Shown: piece after piece, positions 1-11,583 of the stretch | How the letters are laid out: the number at the start of each line of letters is the position of its first letter | How positions within the stretch are numbered: position 1 is the stretch's first letter | From: Bryum argenteum | Lineage: Eukaryota; Streptophyta; Bryopsida; Bryales; Bryaceae | DNA length: 64,000 nt | Reading direction: 5' to 3' | Assembly: GCA_037043015.1 (NCBI GenBank) | Contig: CM073323.1 | Location: 14,711,258-14,775,257, forward strand | The notes under the pieces: model-generated | Told to the model about the DNA's origin: nothing | The model's input: only the letters and a program-made list of their open reading frames with translations | Database searches by the model: none | Program-made: the position numbers and the translations under genes

Positions 1-150
1 GTACCCATACAACAAGGTCCAAGGACGGCCCACAATAATTGGGTGGACTATAGTGGTGAGCACCACGCCGGCATGGGGAATAGAACCCACGACCTCCTCA
101 TTGGGGGCTTTGAGCCTTAACCACCACAATAAGGCTTGTGGTGCCTTTCA
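1..150 (-). mobile_element. tRNA-derived SINE head, cut by the window edge
   Basis: Read on the minus strand, this stretch looks like the 5' head of a tRNA-derived SINE. A box A-like GGTGGTTAAGGC lies at about 127-112 and a box B-like GGGTTCTATTCCCC at about 93-74, about 20-40 bases apart as in a tRNA D-arm and T-arm. The rest of the element runs off the start of the window, so its body and tail cannot be seen. It sits directly after the (TATC)n end of another element in the same orientation. The call rests on internal-promoter similarity only; it could be a degenerate tRNA pseudogene. Confidence 0.45.
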
Positions 151-154
151 TGTT

Positions 155-245
155 AAGATAGATAGATAGATATGAACTCCAATCCTCTTTTTAGGCCGGC
201 GTGAATAGAGTTTCAGTTTGTCTTGACAATGAGTCGCATTCATGT
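155..245 (-). mobile_element. 5'-truncated LINE/SINE 3' tail with (TATC)n end
   Basis: On the minus strand this reads TATTCACGCCGGCC, then GGATTGGAGTTC, then four to five TATC units at 173-157. The same tail (TATTCACGCC ... GATTGGAGTTC) is the 3' end of the large LINE whose end lies at about 35772-35830, and a related tail occurs at 4862-4975. No 5' portion is recognisable beyond about 245, so this is a short 5'-truncated copy, or the tail of a SINE that borrows the LINE 3' end. The simple-repeat end fits LINEs that do not use poly(A). Confidence 0.5.
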
Positions 246-249
246 AACA

Positions 250-2098
250 GTAGTTGTAATTTTGCGGAAATTTAAAACATGATTTTTTCTTTTTAGTGAT
301 TTGCAAAATTTAGTAGAAAATTGTTGAAACAAAGATTTCTAAATGATGCTCCTTTAACTATGAGCTTCCAAAGCATAGGTGGGGCACAAAAACGTACTTT
401 TATTTCTACTTTTATTGTCCATCGCACCAAACGACATGTAGACATGAACCACCCCAATCCGAGAAAAGCACCTAGTATGTGTGAGAGAGGCAAGTTATCA
501 ATGCGGTCCACTCTGGGTGGTGAGATTCTCGGTTTAGTATGGGCCTGTAGGGTTCGGTTTTAGGAAGGTGCTTGGAAATGGGTTGCTTGACTGTAGAGAG
601 GCCCGAATTGGCACGTTTCGCTTTCGATCCATTTACTCATTTCTTAAGCATGAAGGTGAAGGTTGTAGAGATTTATTTATTTGTTATTTCAATGAAATGG
701 TTATGAAGCTTTTTGGACCTGTCTTGTGTTCATAAGCAGCATTTGAAATGATTCATGTTAATTATAAAGTTGCACATGTTCATATTTGAACTTGGTTGCT
801 GCACTCTTTTGAATGTATTGTTGCTATTTGAACTTGTATTTTTGCCATATATAGAGATGGGATCTAAATTGAACTCTCTATGTTGAAGATGAGATTAAAT
901 AAATAAGTACATCAATAGTGATCATTTTTTGAATATGAGAGTGAGAGTGTAATTCATTCAAATTCGGCATTGACCTCAAGATAATGACTTAGGCTATTGG
1001 AGGCTACTTGAGGTTCAGGAGAGTTGGAATGTTTACTATCTCACTTATTGCCGTTTTTTTTTTTTTTTTTTTAAGTCTTCAAAAGGATCATGGTTTTAGT
1101 TTCTATATTTTCTATTGGCTTTTAGACATGGTGCATTGCAGAAAGTGAGTATTGTTGGATAAGCCTTGATGTTATATATGTTAAAAACTTTTAATAAACC
1201 GTAGTTTAGAATTAACCTTGAGCTCAATTATTCAAAGTGCAACCCTTCACTCCTCATGGTTATGAGATTTGTTAAATCCTTTGAATAAAAATGGTGGTCT
1301 CTAAGAAACTTATCCATTCTTTGTTGCAACCTTGCCTTTCTAATTGCAAACTGGATCTTTAGAAAAGCATAGTGTAGCTCTATCGATAAATCGATGCCAT
1401 ACAAAGATGCATGCAATCAACTCCCTATTGAAAATTGAACAATGCAATGAATTTGCAAGAGGCTATGGCATTCCAAATAGCCGCATTCCTACAGCAATCA
1501 AGAACATGCACAAGGTGATTCCTTTGATGTCTTTAATGAAAGAGAACTCTACTTAAGTGACTATAGTTATTAAAAAATTGGTACTTAGTATTTATTTCAA
1601 CAGATCTTTTATCTTTCAATTGGTTTTTGATTGGATACTAAGTGATATATTTTCTTCGGGTTTGACAATTCTCCTACAATATTGTTACAAGCAATAGTAG
1701 AACTGTTTATCAATTCCTTATAAATGGTGGTAAACCCACTTAAATTTTATTGTATGTTTGAATTGAGCAACATTGAAAACTAGCAACAAGAATTATATTT
1801 CTTAGCAAAACCAAATCAAAATCTCTTAATGATGACTTCAGCTACATTTGACTTTTCAAAATCTAATGTAGCTTGTTACACATCTCTTTAAAAAAATATT
1901 TCTTTTAGAATTGAAACTTCCAATTGTGCATCACTCAATACAAGAACTTAGATTACATAATTTTGTAGACTACAATTGTCAAATGAAATTATACAACTAT
2001 TCTATAAATTGATTCAAGATTAGATATAGTGCACTTCCTTTTATTGTCAAATTCTTTAATACTTTCATGTGATGACATTGGACTTGCAATCTTTTCAG
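250..2098. other. AT-rich DNA, no gene recognised
   Basis: AT-rich sequence with a poly-T run near 1056-1072. The open frames here are short and lack splice context or family motifs. A short stretch at about 1446-1518 (reading MNLQEAMAFQIAAF) ends at a GT and might be an upstream exon of the unrecognised gene that follows, but I cannot support it further. Confidence 0.4.
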
Positions 2099-3671
2099 GT
2101 TCAAGACGTGCTACAATTTTTTAATAAAAGCAAAAATTTAGAAAAGGAAGCTCATGGTTTTCCCTCTCTTGGATGGAAGAAGAAATTGAGTGTCTATGTA
2201 AACTCGCCTAAATATGAGCTTATGAATATCAACAAGCAAAAGAAATTGACAAGCATTAGTAAGTTAATAGTTATTTGCATGATTTTTTTTCTTTGAGATT
2301 AAACATATACTTTGAGATGGCTCAATACTCCTTCCCTATCCAAATCTTGCTCTTGGTTTCATAATTACCACTTTAAATTATCAACACAAGCAAATGATAT
2401 CTGAATTTCAAATAAGCTCTAAAATAGTTTACAGCTTTGCTAATGGTGATATTATTACAGACTTATGAACTCAAATTTCTTGAAGCTTCACTTGTTGCCT
2501 TTATATACCGCCAAAAAGGGGCTTCTATAGTAAAGTATTTGGATAAGAATTTTATATCTATGTTCTTTAAGAAGGAATCAAATAATACTAACAATGTCCC
2601 CAAGATTGATATGACTAAATGGAGTGTAATAATGAGAAACATTGATGAAGATAGTTTTGATACTTTGACACAAGAAAACATTGGGTATGGAAAATCCAAA
2701 ACCAACGCCCTTAGAAAACTGGGCAAGGATAACTGAAAGACTAATTCAAGGCCCACCTTATACACCACCAAGTAGAACATCTCAAGACTCAAGCTTTGTT
2801 GATACACCACCAAGTGGACCATCTCAAGACTCAAGTTTTGTTGATACACCACCAAGTAGAACATCTCAAGACTTAAGTTCTGTTGATACAACACCAAGTG
2901 GAGCATCTCAAGACTTAAGTTTTGTTGTTGAGGGTCACCAAATTCCTTTAAGTCCCCAAGAAACTGTTAAACCAAAATACATAGCTCCAATACCAAAATT
3001 GAATAATATGGTGGAAGAAAAAACAAAGGAAATTGGAACAAATGAAAATAATGAGATGGACGAGGTTGATAATGAGTACATAACAACTTCCGCCATTAAA
3101 GCATGCCTTGCCGCTGAAGCCGCCCTTGCCTCTCTTCGAGAAGAATGTAACCTTTTGCCAGACAAGAATGAAGTAGGACAAATAACTAACACTCATGCAA
3201 GACGTGGTTGTGATTGTCCGGGTAAAGGGGTCACATGTGAGGCAACAATTCGCTTGCAATTACAATTAGCTGCATGTGATAATCTTTCATTTGCTGCTAC
3301 ATCCGCAATTCGTGAGCTTGTAGCAATACGACTAGATGTACCTATGCCTAAGCCTTCTCGTAGCACTTCACCCAAAAAACAACACAAAAAAACAAAGAAA
3401 GCAAAAAAATCACCATCACATGAGGATCCATGTAATCTTTCCGATGACATGCAATCTCAGTCTCCTCGTCGTGACTCTATCTCACGTAACAAGAGAAAAT
3501 TGTCATCTAGTGGAAGCAATACCGTAGCAAAGGAACAATGCAGTGCAGGTCCTTTCAGTTGTTTAGATCCTACAACAGAGTGCACACCACTATGTGAACG
3601 GCAATCTAGGAAATCTTCTATTTGTAATCATGGCCCAATTGAAGAGAAGCGTTTGCCTGAGTGTTATCCAG
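2099..3671 (+). CDS. Unrecognised gene or gene relic with Ser/Pro repeat, partial
   Basis: I do not recognise this gene. Three coding-like blocks are visible. Block A (2099-2258) follows TTTTCAG and ends at GTAAG. Block B (2461 to about 2690) follows ATTATTACAG and reads TYELKFLEASLVAF onward. Block C (about 2687-3671) ends at CCAG/GTATAA. Block C holds four imperfect 48-bp repeats at about 2766-2930, each coding a version of PPSRTSQDSSFVDT. An Ala/Leu-rich segment with several Cys (CDCPGKGVTCEA) follows, then a basic Lys/Ser-rich tail resembling a nuclear localisation signal. Blocks B and C are in different frames with no room for an intron, and the simplest A-B splice does not keep phase. 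The locus may therefore be decaying, or my exon model is wrong. It lies just upstream of the HAD phosphatase on the same strand; whether it is a separate gene is unresolved. Confidence 0.35.
2766..2930 (+). repeat. 48-bp coding tandem repeat (about 3.5 copies)
   Basis: Direct repeats of about 48 bp with the core ACATCTCAAGACTCAAG and a GTTGATACACCACCAAGT linker. The unit is a multiple of three, so the repeat is kept in frame and encodes a 16-residue Ser/Thr/Pro/Asp-rich module. It belongs to the unrecognised gene at 2099-3671. Confidence 0.8.
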
Positions 3672-4033
3672 GTATAATTTATTACTTGAAATTGACTTAG
3701 TTACAATGCTTCTCATATTATCATCACCCATTTTCAACATGCAATCATAAAGACGGAAATTTTTCAAATAGAGAAACGCAATGATATATTTGTAAGGAAC
3801 TCAAAAGATGGCTTAGTTGTTCTTCTAAAATTATACATATGATCGACAAGCAAGACAAAGCTTCAATAAGTCTTAATAAGCAACTTATCTTAAAATTAGA
3901 TGATTTAGAAGAAATGATACATAAGTATCGAAGTATACATGTGACTTAATGTCTAAAACTTATACGTATAGGCCATGAATTTTGGTGATTTCTATTCAAT
4001 GATTGGACTTATTGGTAAATTTGTAGCTACACC

Positions 4034-7000
4034 ATGCTCGCCGATGAAGATAAATCACTTGGGGATGCAGATTCAATTTGTGAGCGTGTAATCATCTCAA
4101 AATCAAAGTTCAAGATATTATTTTGCGACATGGATGGTACACTATATTGAACATTGGTTTAAGATAAATGAGACTATATAAACATATAACAAAAAATGCT
4201 TCATACTAGATTTTGAGCATTTAATAAATTACTGACTAGAAATCCATTACAGTCAAAAGCATCAAAGATTCAATCATAGACTCCAATCAAGCTCTCAAAT
4301 ATCACTTAAAGATGAATAATAGAAAACCGTCACATGTTATACATTCATAAATATCTCCATATCTAGTAAGATTTTCATGTCTTAATCCATTTATAAAACA
4401 TCTTAAACAACTTTCATGTCCCCACATGTAATGTAGGAACGCTTCTCAATAGCAGAAGTATACTTACTCGCAAGACAGCAGATGCTCTTAGAGCTGCTAT
4501 CAAAATAGGAGTTCTTGTCATCATAGCCACTGGAAAAGTAAGACTCAACAATTAAATTCAAAAAGAAATAAGGATTTTTGGTTCATTTCTAGTGTTATAT
4601 TAGGTGTTGCAACTACATGTACTAGACGGCACATTCCTTGACAAAGAAAAAAACAACATAATTTTGTTTTTGTTTTTTGCAATTCCAAATTTGGTGTACA
4701 AATTCATTTAGTTTCCTTCACAAATCTATTTTTCTAAACGTGTATATGAAGATGGCAAACTATAAAAGGTCAAGAGAAAAGTAGTAAAAGATAGTTGTAG
4801 GGTAACAAAATTGTGACAAAATGTTGGAATAAATAAATGAGTTACGTAGATGATATGATATAAACGGCCCTCTGTCCGGTGGGCACCGGCTCATTGGCAA
4901 GACAAACAGACACTTTATTCACGCCGACACTATAATACGGACTCGAGTTTCTATCTATCTATTTATCTATCTATCATATGATATAAACTTAATGCAGACA
5001 AGACCAGCAGCAATGGCAGCATTGGACCCCATGGGGTTAGCTGGAAAGGGAGGTGTGGTGTCGGACTTGACACCAGGAGTTTTTATTCAGGTTTCACATA
5101 CTTACACTAGTCAAAACCCGTGTCTTTTTGTGACATGCAACTCTTTTTATGTTAGGTTTGATGTTGTATCTAAGGCCTTTATGTTAGATTTGATACTAAT
5201 GCTAACATCTCCACGTCACAAAAAATGCGTCATAAAAAACACGGATTTCTTATAGTGTTAGATATAAAAATTGATGTTCATTTATACACTTCTTTTTAAC
5301 AATAATTAGTCATATCTTGTGTTTAGGGTTTGCAAGTTTTTGGAAAGAAGGGCAAAATCATACACAATATTGCACTTGAGCCATCGATTGTTGAGGAGGT
5401 TTCCAACTATGCTTATGTGATTCTGTCATATAATTAAACTAATGACTATATAATTTAGATATTGGACTAATTGGGATTTATTAACCTTAGTTCTATGGCA
5501 GACCTTTGCTTTCTCAGTGAAACACCAAGCACCTTTGGTTGGGTTTTGTGGCGATCGTTGTGTGACATTATTTCCACACACCATGATTGATGAGCTTCAT
5601 GATGTGTTTTATGAACCACAGGTTCCGTCCTCTCTTTCTCAATAAATAAATTAAACCGTCCAAGTCTTTACCTTCCTTTAGATTAAACTCAAAAAATCTC
5701 AATCTAAGCATTATTTAAAAGATCCAACTGTAAGATCTCAAAGCTCACTTGACATTATTCTTACAAACCAAATTTGAACCGTCCATTCTCCCTCATTTGT
5801 GAGATTATAATAGTCAAAGCTGGCTGAGTTTTTCTCCTGCGGGAACCTCCAAAACCCGTTTCGGGTTTTAAGGAAAGTTAGGGGTTAATACTCATTTACT
5901 GAACTATTACATTGTTTCAAAAGATTTAATGATATTGAAATGTATAATCATGCAGGCTGAAGTACTTGAGTGTATGGACCAGATAAAAAAGGTTAAAGTG
6001 CAGGTAGCTTTGGCCACCATCTCCAATTTTGTGTGATCTTATAGTCCACCTTGAAAGAGGAATTATACTAATAGGACTATATGTTAGTTGCAACATAACA
6101 TTTAGAGAGGTCATAATGACATTTTCCCACACCTGCCTTAAAAGAGGCTTAACATTCTTGTTCTTCTAGTGGTACTATGCTAATATACAAATTGATGCAT
6201 TCTATTATGGGCTAAGGCGGAGTTGAAAGCTTGGATGTACACTCGCTAGTTTAGTAAAAGATAACAGTATATAAGTAGGCACTTAATCATTGTAAATTTA
6301 ATTCTTGGATTAGTATCAATTTCCTTTGTAGTATATGTTTGTTTTGACATCTATACTCTTACACATTCAGAAAGTTGTGTTTCATGATGATGCGGAGAGG
6401 GTGACCTCATTTCTACGACCACATTGGACTTCGGCTCTACAAGGGCGGGCAAATGTGGTACAATCGCTTCCGGACATGTTGGAGGTGCTACCTTCCGGGG
6501 CCTCCAAAGGTGCTGGTGTTCAAATTCTTTTAGATCACCTTGACATATCTCCCGATGAGGTTAATTGTCATACTATCTTGTTATTTTCAACCCATGTGTA
6601 TAAAAATTATGAGAAGACAACTTTCTAATTAGTTTTTTTAAGCAACCGTTTGAAGAATAATACATTGTCATGAATGTAATTCAAAATCATCATCCTTCAT
6701 GAATGAAGTGATGGGCCGCATTTAGATCAATAAACCAACATTTCTATTTTTAAAATGGCAATTAATGATTGTGAGAAGAATTTCCAAGTAAGATATGAAA
6801 GGTGACTTTATTCATCTACAGAAGGTTACATAAATATCATCTTGCTTGAAATTCTTTAAAGAATCTACATGAAATATTGAAAGGATGAATTTATATGATT
6901 GCAGGTTATGGCTATTGGTGATGGTGAAAATGACATTGAAATGTTAACATTGGCTGGATGGGGTGTTGCTATGGGTAATGCAAATTCAGTTGTCAAATCT

Positions 7001-7072
7001 CACGCTAAAGTTGTGACAACTAGTAATGATGAAGATGGGGTTGCCAAAGCAATTGAAGAATACATTCTTTGA
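4034..7072 (+). CDS. Cof-type HAD-superfamily phosphatase (8 exons, complete)
   Basis: Predicted exons: 4034-4136, 4437-4537, 4998-5090, 5327-5398, 5502-5621, 5956-6003, 6371-6559, 6905-7072. They join in phase to 297 codons plus TGA. All HAD motifs are present: motif I FCDMDGTLLNSR with both catalytic Asp, motif II IATGKT, a motif III Lys in GASKGAGVQ, and motif IV GDGENDIEML with the Mg-binding Asp pair. The cap region between motifs II and III and the overall length fit the Cof/YbiV (type IIB cap) group. In plants, close relatives are soluble sugar-phosphate or nucleotide phosphatases, often plastid-targeted; the substrate is not predictable here. The first ATG used gives only about 30 residues before motif I and no clear transit peptide, so an upstream exon may be missing. 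Intron 3 contains a tail fragment related to the LINE end, and a dispersed repeat lies in the intron after exon 5. Confidence 0.88.
4862..4975 (+). mobile_element. LINE/SINE 3'-tail fragment with (CTAT)n end, inside an intron
   Basis: Plus-strand copy of the tail family: CATTGGCAAGACAAACAGAC, then TTTATTCACGCCGAC, then about five CTAT/TTAT units to about 4975. It aligns with the tail of the 13.7-kb LINE (about 35772-35870, minus strand) and with 155-245. It lies in the intron just upstream of exon 3 of the HAD phosphatase, within about 25 bp of the splice acceptor. No 5' part is recognisable. Confidence 0.55.
5668..5865 (+). repeat. Dispersed about 200-bp repeat, copy 1 (in HAD intron)
   Basis: Roughly 190 bp align with 14107-14300 at an estimated 85% by eye. 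Shared blocks include AAAAAATCTCAATC, AAGATCTCAAAG, CCTCATTTGTGAGATTATAA and GGCTGAGTTTTTCTC. This copy lies in the intron between exons 5 and 6 of the HAD phosphatase. A shorter degenerate version of the GTGAGATCATAA core also appears near 32220-32335, 33226-33330 and 59590-59710. No terminal repeats or coding capacity were seen. Confidence 0.65.
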
Positions 7073-7984
7073 ATTTTTTTGTAACAATTTGATGAGCTTA
7101 CCGCTCCTTGTTGTCAGGTTGTAAGGCTTTGAAAAGATTACAACATTTTTTTGAGCTCTTTTTTATGAATGTACAACATATACTTTAATGGCTTGACGTG
7201 ATTAACTTGAATTGTGTGAGTAACTTATACAGTATATGATCTGCTTAGTCTTAGTATATGATATGCTTCCAAGCACCCCCAAACTTTTGCCTCTATTCTA
7301 AGAGACTTAGAAAATTTCATATTCTTTTCGATTATTTCCAAAGCTCAATGAATATAGAAAAGTATGTTCAATTAATATAGAAAAAAGCCAAAATTGCTTA
7401 GCAACTTCAATAGTATATGCTATTGTAAAATAGTAGCGTAGACTGTAATCTTTTGGCTCTGAAAAAGCCTAATTTTATGTCCTTTTCAAATTTGGGAGCC
7501 CCAAAAACAATCATAACCCCTTCGACCTCGCAAACACCCTCACAATCCATGCGTTCCCATGCTCATGTTCTCCACCATATCTTTTCGAACTAGGTAAGTT
7601 ACTTTCCTCATCTTGTGCAAGGGAGCATAGTTGCAATGCAACCTGGTTCCTCTGCTTCTTCATGCAAGTATCGTCACTATGTCACAAAAGGCTCTCAAAC
7701 AAAGTTGCAAAAAAGCATCCTATGAGCAAAGCATAGTGAATTTTTAGCAAGTTGTGAAGACATAACATTGGCACTCTTTGAAGGCACATCCACAAAGCCG
7801 CAAGAACATCCATACTAGAGCGCCCCCTTCAAATGCAATACGCAATACCTACACATACATGCATTAACAACAATTATTCACCTATTAAGGTAACCCGCTC
7901 AATAACCAACCAAATTTCACATTGGAGAATACTTGGGTGATATAATTGGTGGGAGTTAAAAAGTTGAAAAATAATTTGTATGAC
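7073..7984. other. AT-rich intergenic DNA after the HAD gene
   Basis: 3' flank of the HAD phosphatase followed by non-coding sequence; I see no gene, RNA or transposon ends. It leads directly into the minisatellite. Confidence 0.5.
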
Positions 7985-8928
7985 TACGATAATCACAATG
8001 GTTCACACTTTCAGTAATCACAATATTTCACACTTTCAGTAGTCACAATGGTTCACACTTTCAGTAATCACAATACTTCACACTTTCCGTAGTCACAATG
8101 GTTCACACTTTCAGTAATCACAGTAATCACACTTTCAGTTCTCACAATATTTCACACTTTCAGTAATCACAGTAATCACACTTTCAGTAGTCACAATGGT
8201 CCACAATGGTCCACACTATCAGTAATCACAGTAATCACACTTTCCGTAATCACAATATTTCACACTTTCAGTAGTCACAATGGTTCACACTTTCAGTAAT
8301 CACAATACTTCACACTTTCAGTAGTCACAATGGTTCACACTTTCAGTAATCACAATACTTCACACTTTCAGTAGTCACAATGGTCCACACTTTCAGTAAT
8401 CACAATACTTCACACTTTTAGTAGTCACAATATTTCACACTTTCCGTAGTCACAATGGTTCACACTTTCAGTAATCACAGTAATCACACTTACAGTAATC
8501 ACAATATTTCACACTTTCAGTAGTCACAATGGTTCACACTATCAGTAATCACAGTAATCACACTTTCAGTAATCACAATATTTCACACTTTCAGAAGTCA
8601 CAATGGTTCACACTTTCCGTAGTCACAATGGTTCACACTTTCAGTAATCATAGTAATCACACTTTCAGTTCTCACAATATTTTACACTTTCAGTAGTCAC
8701 AATGGTTCACACTATCAGTAATCACAGTAACCACACTTTCCTTTCCGTAATCACAATATTTCACACTTTCAGTAGTCACAATGGTTCACACTTTCACTAG
8801 TCACATTAATCACAATGGTTCACACTTTCAGTATCACAATAATCACAATGGTTCACACTTTCACTAGTCACATTAATCACAATGGTTCACACTTTCAGTA
8901 TCACAGTAATCACAATGGTTCACACCTA
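7985..8928. repeat. Minisatellite, 25-bp unit with 50-bp higher order
   Basis: About 37 head-to-tail copies of a 25-bp unit close to AGTAATCACAATATTTCACA plus CTTTC. Two variants, one with ATGGTTCACAC and one with ATATTTCACAC or ATACTTCACAC, often alternate, giving a 50-bp dimer. Shortened units (AGTAATCACAGTAATCACAC) occur where part of the repeat has been lost. There is no open frame. The array lies between the 3' ends of the HAD phosphatase (+) and the SAM-domain gene (-). Confidence 0.95.
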
Positions 8929-9237
8929 CACTTTTGTAGGTGTTTTCAAAACTCTTAGCCTTCTCCAATGTGCACATTGAGTTATATACTGTAGTTTAAA
9001 TGCAACGTAACGTTCACAGAAAGCTTGTACAAAATGTTCGAACAAGATATAGCCACAATTGACATTGTAAAAACATGCAATAACGTCCGCAGCAAATAAG
9101 CGTTTCATGAACCTCAACTAAGTCTTGTTTCATGATAGACAAAGCTTCAAGGCAATCGACGATCAGATAGTAAGATTACCAGCACGGTAAACTAGCTGAA
9201 GACCGACCTGTATGCACAATAGCATTGCAATAACAAA

Positions 9238-11583
9238 TCATAGAAGATGCTCGATCATCCATATTAGCTTCCTGCGAGGACCAACAGCCTGGACTCCGAT
9301 CTCTTTGAGAGAGCTCATGGTCAAGCGCGGCAGATCGCCTTCCTCAATCTTCTGCTCCTGGAAGAGATCCACGAAGACTCCTAGGCCTCCGCCAATGAGC
9401 CATTCCGTCAATCCCCCCACCTCATCCAGCTTGGATCTCACCATGGCAGCTACGTCTTCGTGACTTCGTCGTGATTTCTGACGAAATTGGACCTTCATCT
9501 GCTGCCGAATGAACTCAACACGTCCCCTGTGATGATGCAAAGAAGACCTCGCCCTCAACTGATTAGTGCCGACGTCTGCATTGTCTTCATTTCGATGTCT
9601 GCCAATGTGACCATTCTCTCCACTCTCATGCTGCAAGGAAGTGGTAGCCCCTCCAGACTTTACCCTGCTGATGTGTCCATTGTCTCCACTCTCATGACGC
9701 AAGGAAGTCGAACCCTCCCCATATTTTGTCCTCAACTGGTTGTGTCCAGTATCTCCGTTTTGATGACGCAAGGAAGTCGAACCCTTTGTCTTCAATTGGC
9801 TGTGGCCCCTGCCTCCGTTCTGATGAGCCTCGCCGGAGTGGTTCCTTCCATCGTCGCCATTCTGATGAGACAAGGAAGTTGAAGTCTTTACCCTCGACTG
9901 GCTGGTGCTCTTGGCTTTCGGTGTAGGGGTTCCTCGTCGCACATCGGAACCAAGATTCACCCTCTTCAGTTCCTCTTCCGTGGTGCCTGCTTGCCTGCCT
10001 TGAAAGCTAACCCTCCTGCTTCGAGAATTTAGCGCCGCGTTGTTACTACTGGTCACTACATCGGATCCATTATGCGGTTCATTTGGTTCGTCAACCGATG
10101 GTGCCACCACTCGATTCCACACAGGATCAATTGCTGCAACCGGCACAGCTGAGTCCAGCCTGTAATCATCCAGCGCTGCCAGTTTTTGGACTAAAGCCAT
10201 TGACGCTCTCCTTGCCAAAGCTCTCTTCCTGATTCGCGCCACTGGCTTCTGCAACGACAGAACTCCACCAGATGCTCTCCTCTGTGATTTCAGTTTCCTC
10301 GAGGAAGGCCTATCTAATGACATCACTCTCTTCCGAGAACCGGGACTATCAGCATGGGCGGCTAACTCTACGTCATCACTTGTTGGTTCTGTCGGAGCAG
10401 TGGTGTTCCTTGTCGCTTCTTTCGATGTCCTATTCAACTCAGATACCTGTGCACTCAAACCAGCTTCTGGATCCATTCTCATCTTCTCTGCTGATCGTAA
10501 CTTCCTTTGATCTTCATCGAGTCTACCTGATGTCGGCGTAAGCTGTGGTACAGTGTCTTTCAAGGACTTGGTCTTCTGTCGTCGGTAAATCAAAGATGCA
10601 ACCTCCTGAGTCTTCTCTGGATGAGCGTCTACGTCTTTCTGAGAGGCGCTCACTAACTTCCTAGGGGAGTTGATAACAGATTTCCGCCTTGATGTAGTCC
10701 CTCCTTGGTCAAGCCTTACTTGTTGACTTCCTGGCTCAAAAGACACCAAATCGCCATGAAAGGCAGTCTTCCTTGCCCGAAGGCTCGATCTTCTAGAGTA
10801 CTGTAATGAGGGTTCCCTGTCACCTGCAGCGTTTTCGCCGTCACTCCTGGAATGATCTACGTCCACAGTTTCAGAATTCTTGTTTGCTGGTAGTGAAGTG
10901 CTGGCAAAATGATTTCCATTATCTGTCAGTAAAGATAACACTCTCTCCTTGCTTTGAGTGCGAGAGTGTGGTTTCCTCCTTTGATATGCTTTCTCTGCAT
11001 AGACAGGGGGCGAATCAAGAGGAGGCACATCGAGAGGATGTGTTGCATCGACATTTTTATTCGACTTCCAACTATCGAGTTTAAGGATGATCTGTAACCA
11101 AAAACGATTGCAAAAGTTAAGAAAGTAACGGAGATGCACCAACCCTCCTTCCTCCAGAAAAAATCCAAGCTAATCAAGCTTGTGAAATCAACTTACTCAC
11201 GAGTTTCTCAAGCAACTGCATAGAACAACAGAGCTTCGAATATTAACCACCTTAGCATACTTTTTGTAGACGTGCCCATCTTCACCCTCTGAAGAAGACT
11301 TTTCCTCGTCATTCACGCTGGACAGCCTCCGTTTCCTGGGTGTGCCACTTATTCTAAAATTCCTCGAATTCACAAGCCGGGGGGATGGCTCCAAAGGAGG
11401 AATCCAAAAAATAATCCGCTGCTGTCGAACCTCCGGAGAACCAGAGCTGTTATCAATCGGCCTCTCATTTAAGGCTGGGTAGAGTCCATCTTGAGGATCC
11501 TCTGCCGACTTTCTTGATGATTCAGGGGAGGTAACTTTCAGAGCTGCAAGTGCTGCCAATTGCTTCCGCTTAGTCTTCGCCAT
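9238..11583 (-). CDS. SAM-domain protein with basic, repeat-rich N-terminal region
   Basis: The main exon (11091-9238) codes 617 residues and a stop. The last 65 or so form a sterile alpha motif (SAM) domain: LTEWLIGGGLGVFVDLF, then LPRLTMSSLKEIGV, then GPRRKLIWMIEHLL. SAM domains mediate protein or RNA interaction. Upstream is a long basic Ser/Arg-rich, probably disordered region, with five imperfect TSLRHQNGDxGHxxxRxK repeats encoded at about 9540-9900. A first exon starts at ATG 11583 (MAKTKRKQLAALAALKV). The join is problematic: the strong donor GTGAGT at 11200 leaves phase 2, whereas exon 2 is phase 0. A 35-base GT...AG segment (11250-11216), if removed, restores frame and gives KYAKLLEKLIILKLDSW, but it is very short for a plant intron. 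The SAM domain is certain; the N-terminus is not. Partner and function are unknown. Confidence 0.72.
9540..9900 (-). repeat. Coding tandem repeat inside the SAM-domain gene
   Basis: About five imperfect units of 60-78 bp, visible on the plus strand as repeated CATTCTGATGAG/CGCAAGGAAGT blocks. They encode Ser-Leu-Arg-His-Gln-Asn-Gly-Asp modules. The variation in copy spacing suggests length change within a disordered region. Confidence 0.7.

Noticed and set aside
2463-2906. 147-codon minus-strand frame with repeats
   Set aside because: It is the reverse shadow of the 48-bp coding repeat and the upstream block; it has no splice or start context of its own.
7985-8928. CRISPR-like array
   Set aside because: The units are contiguous with no unique spacers and the genome is eukaryotic; it is a minisatellite.
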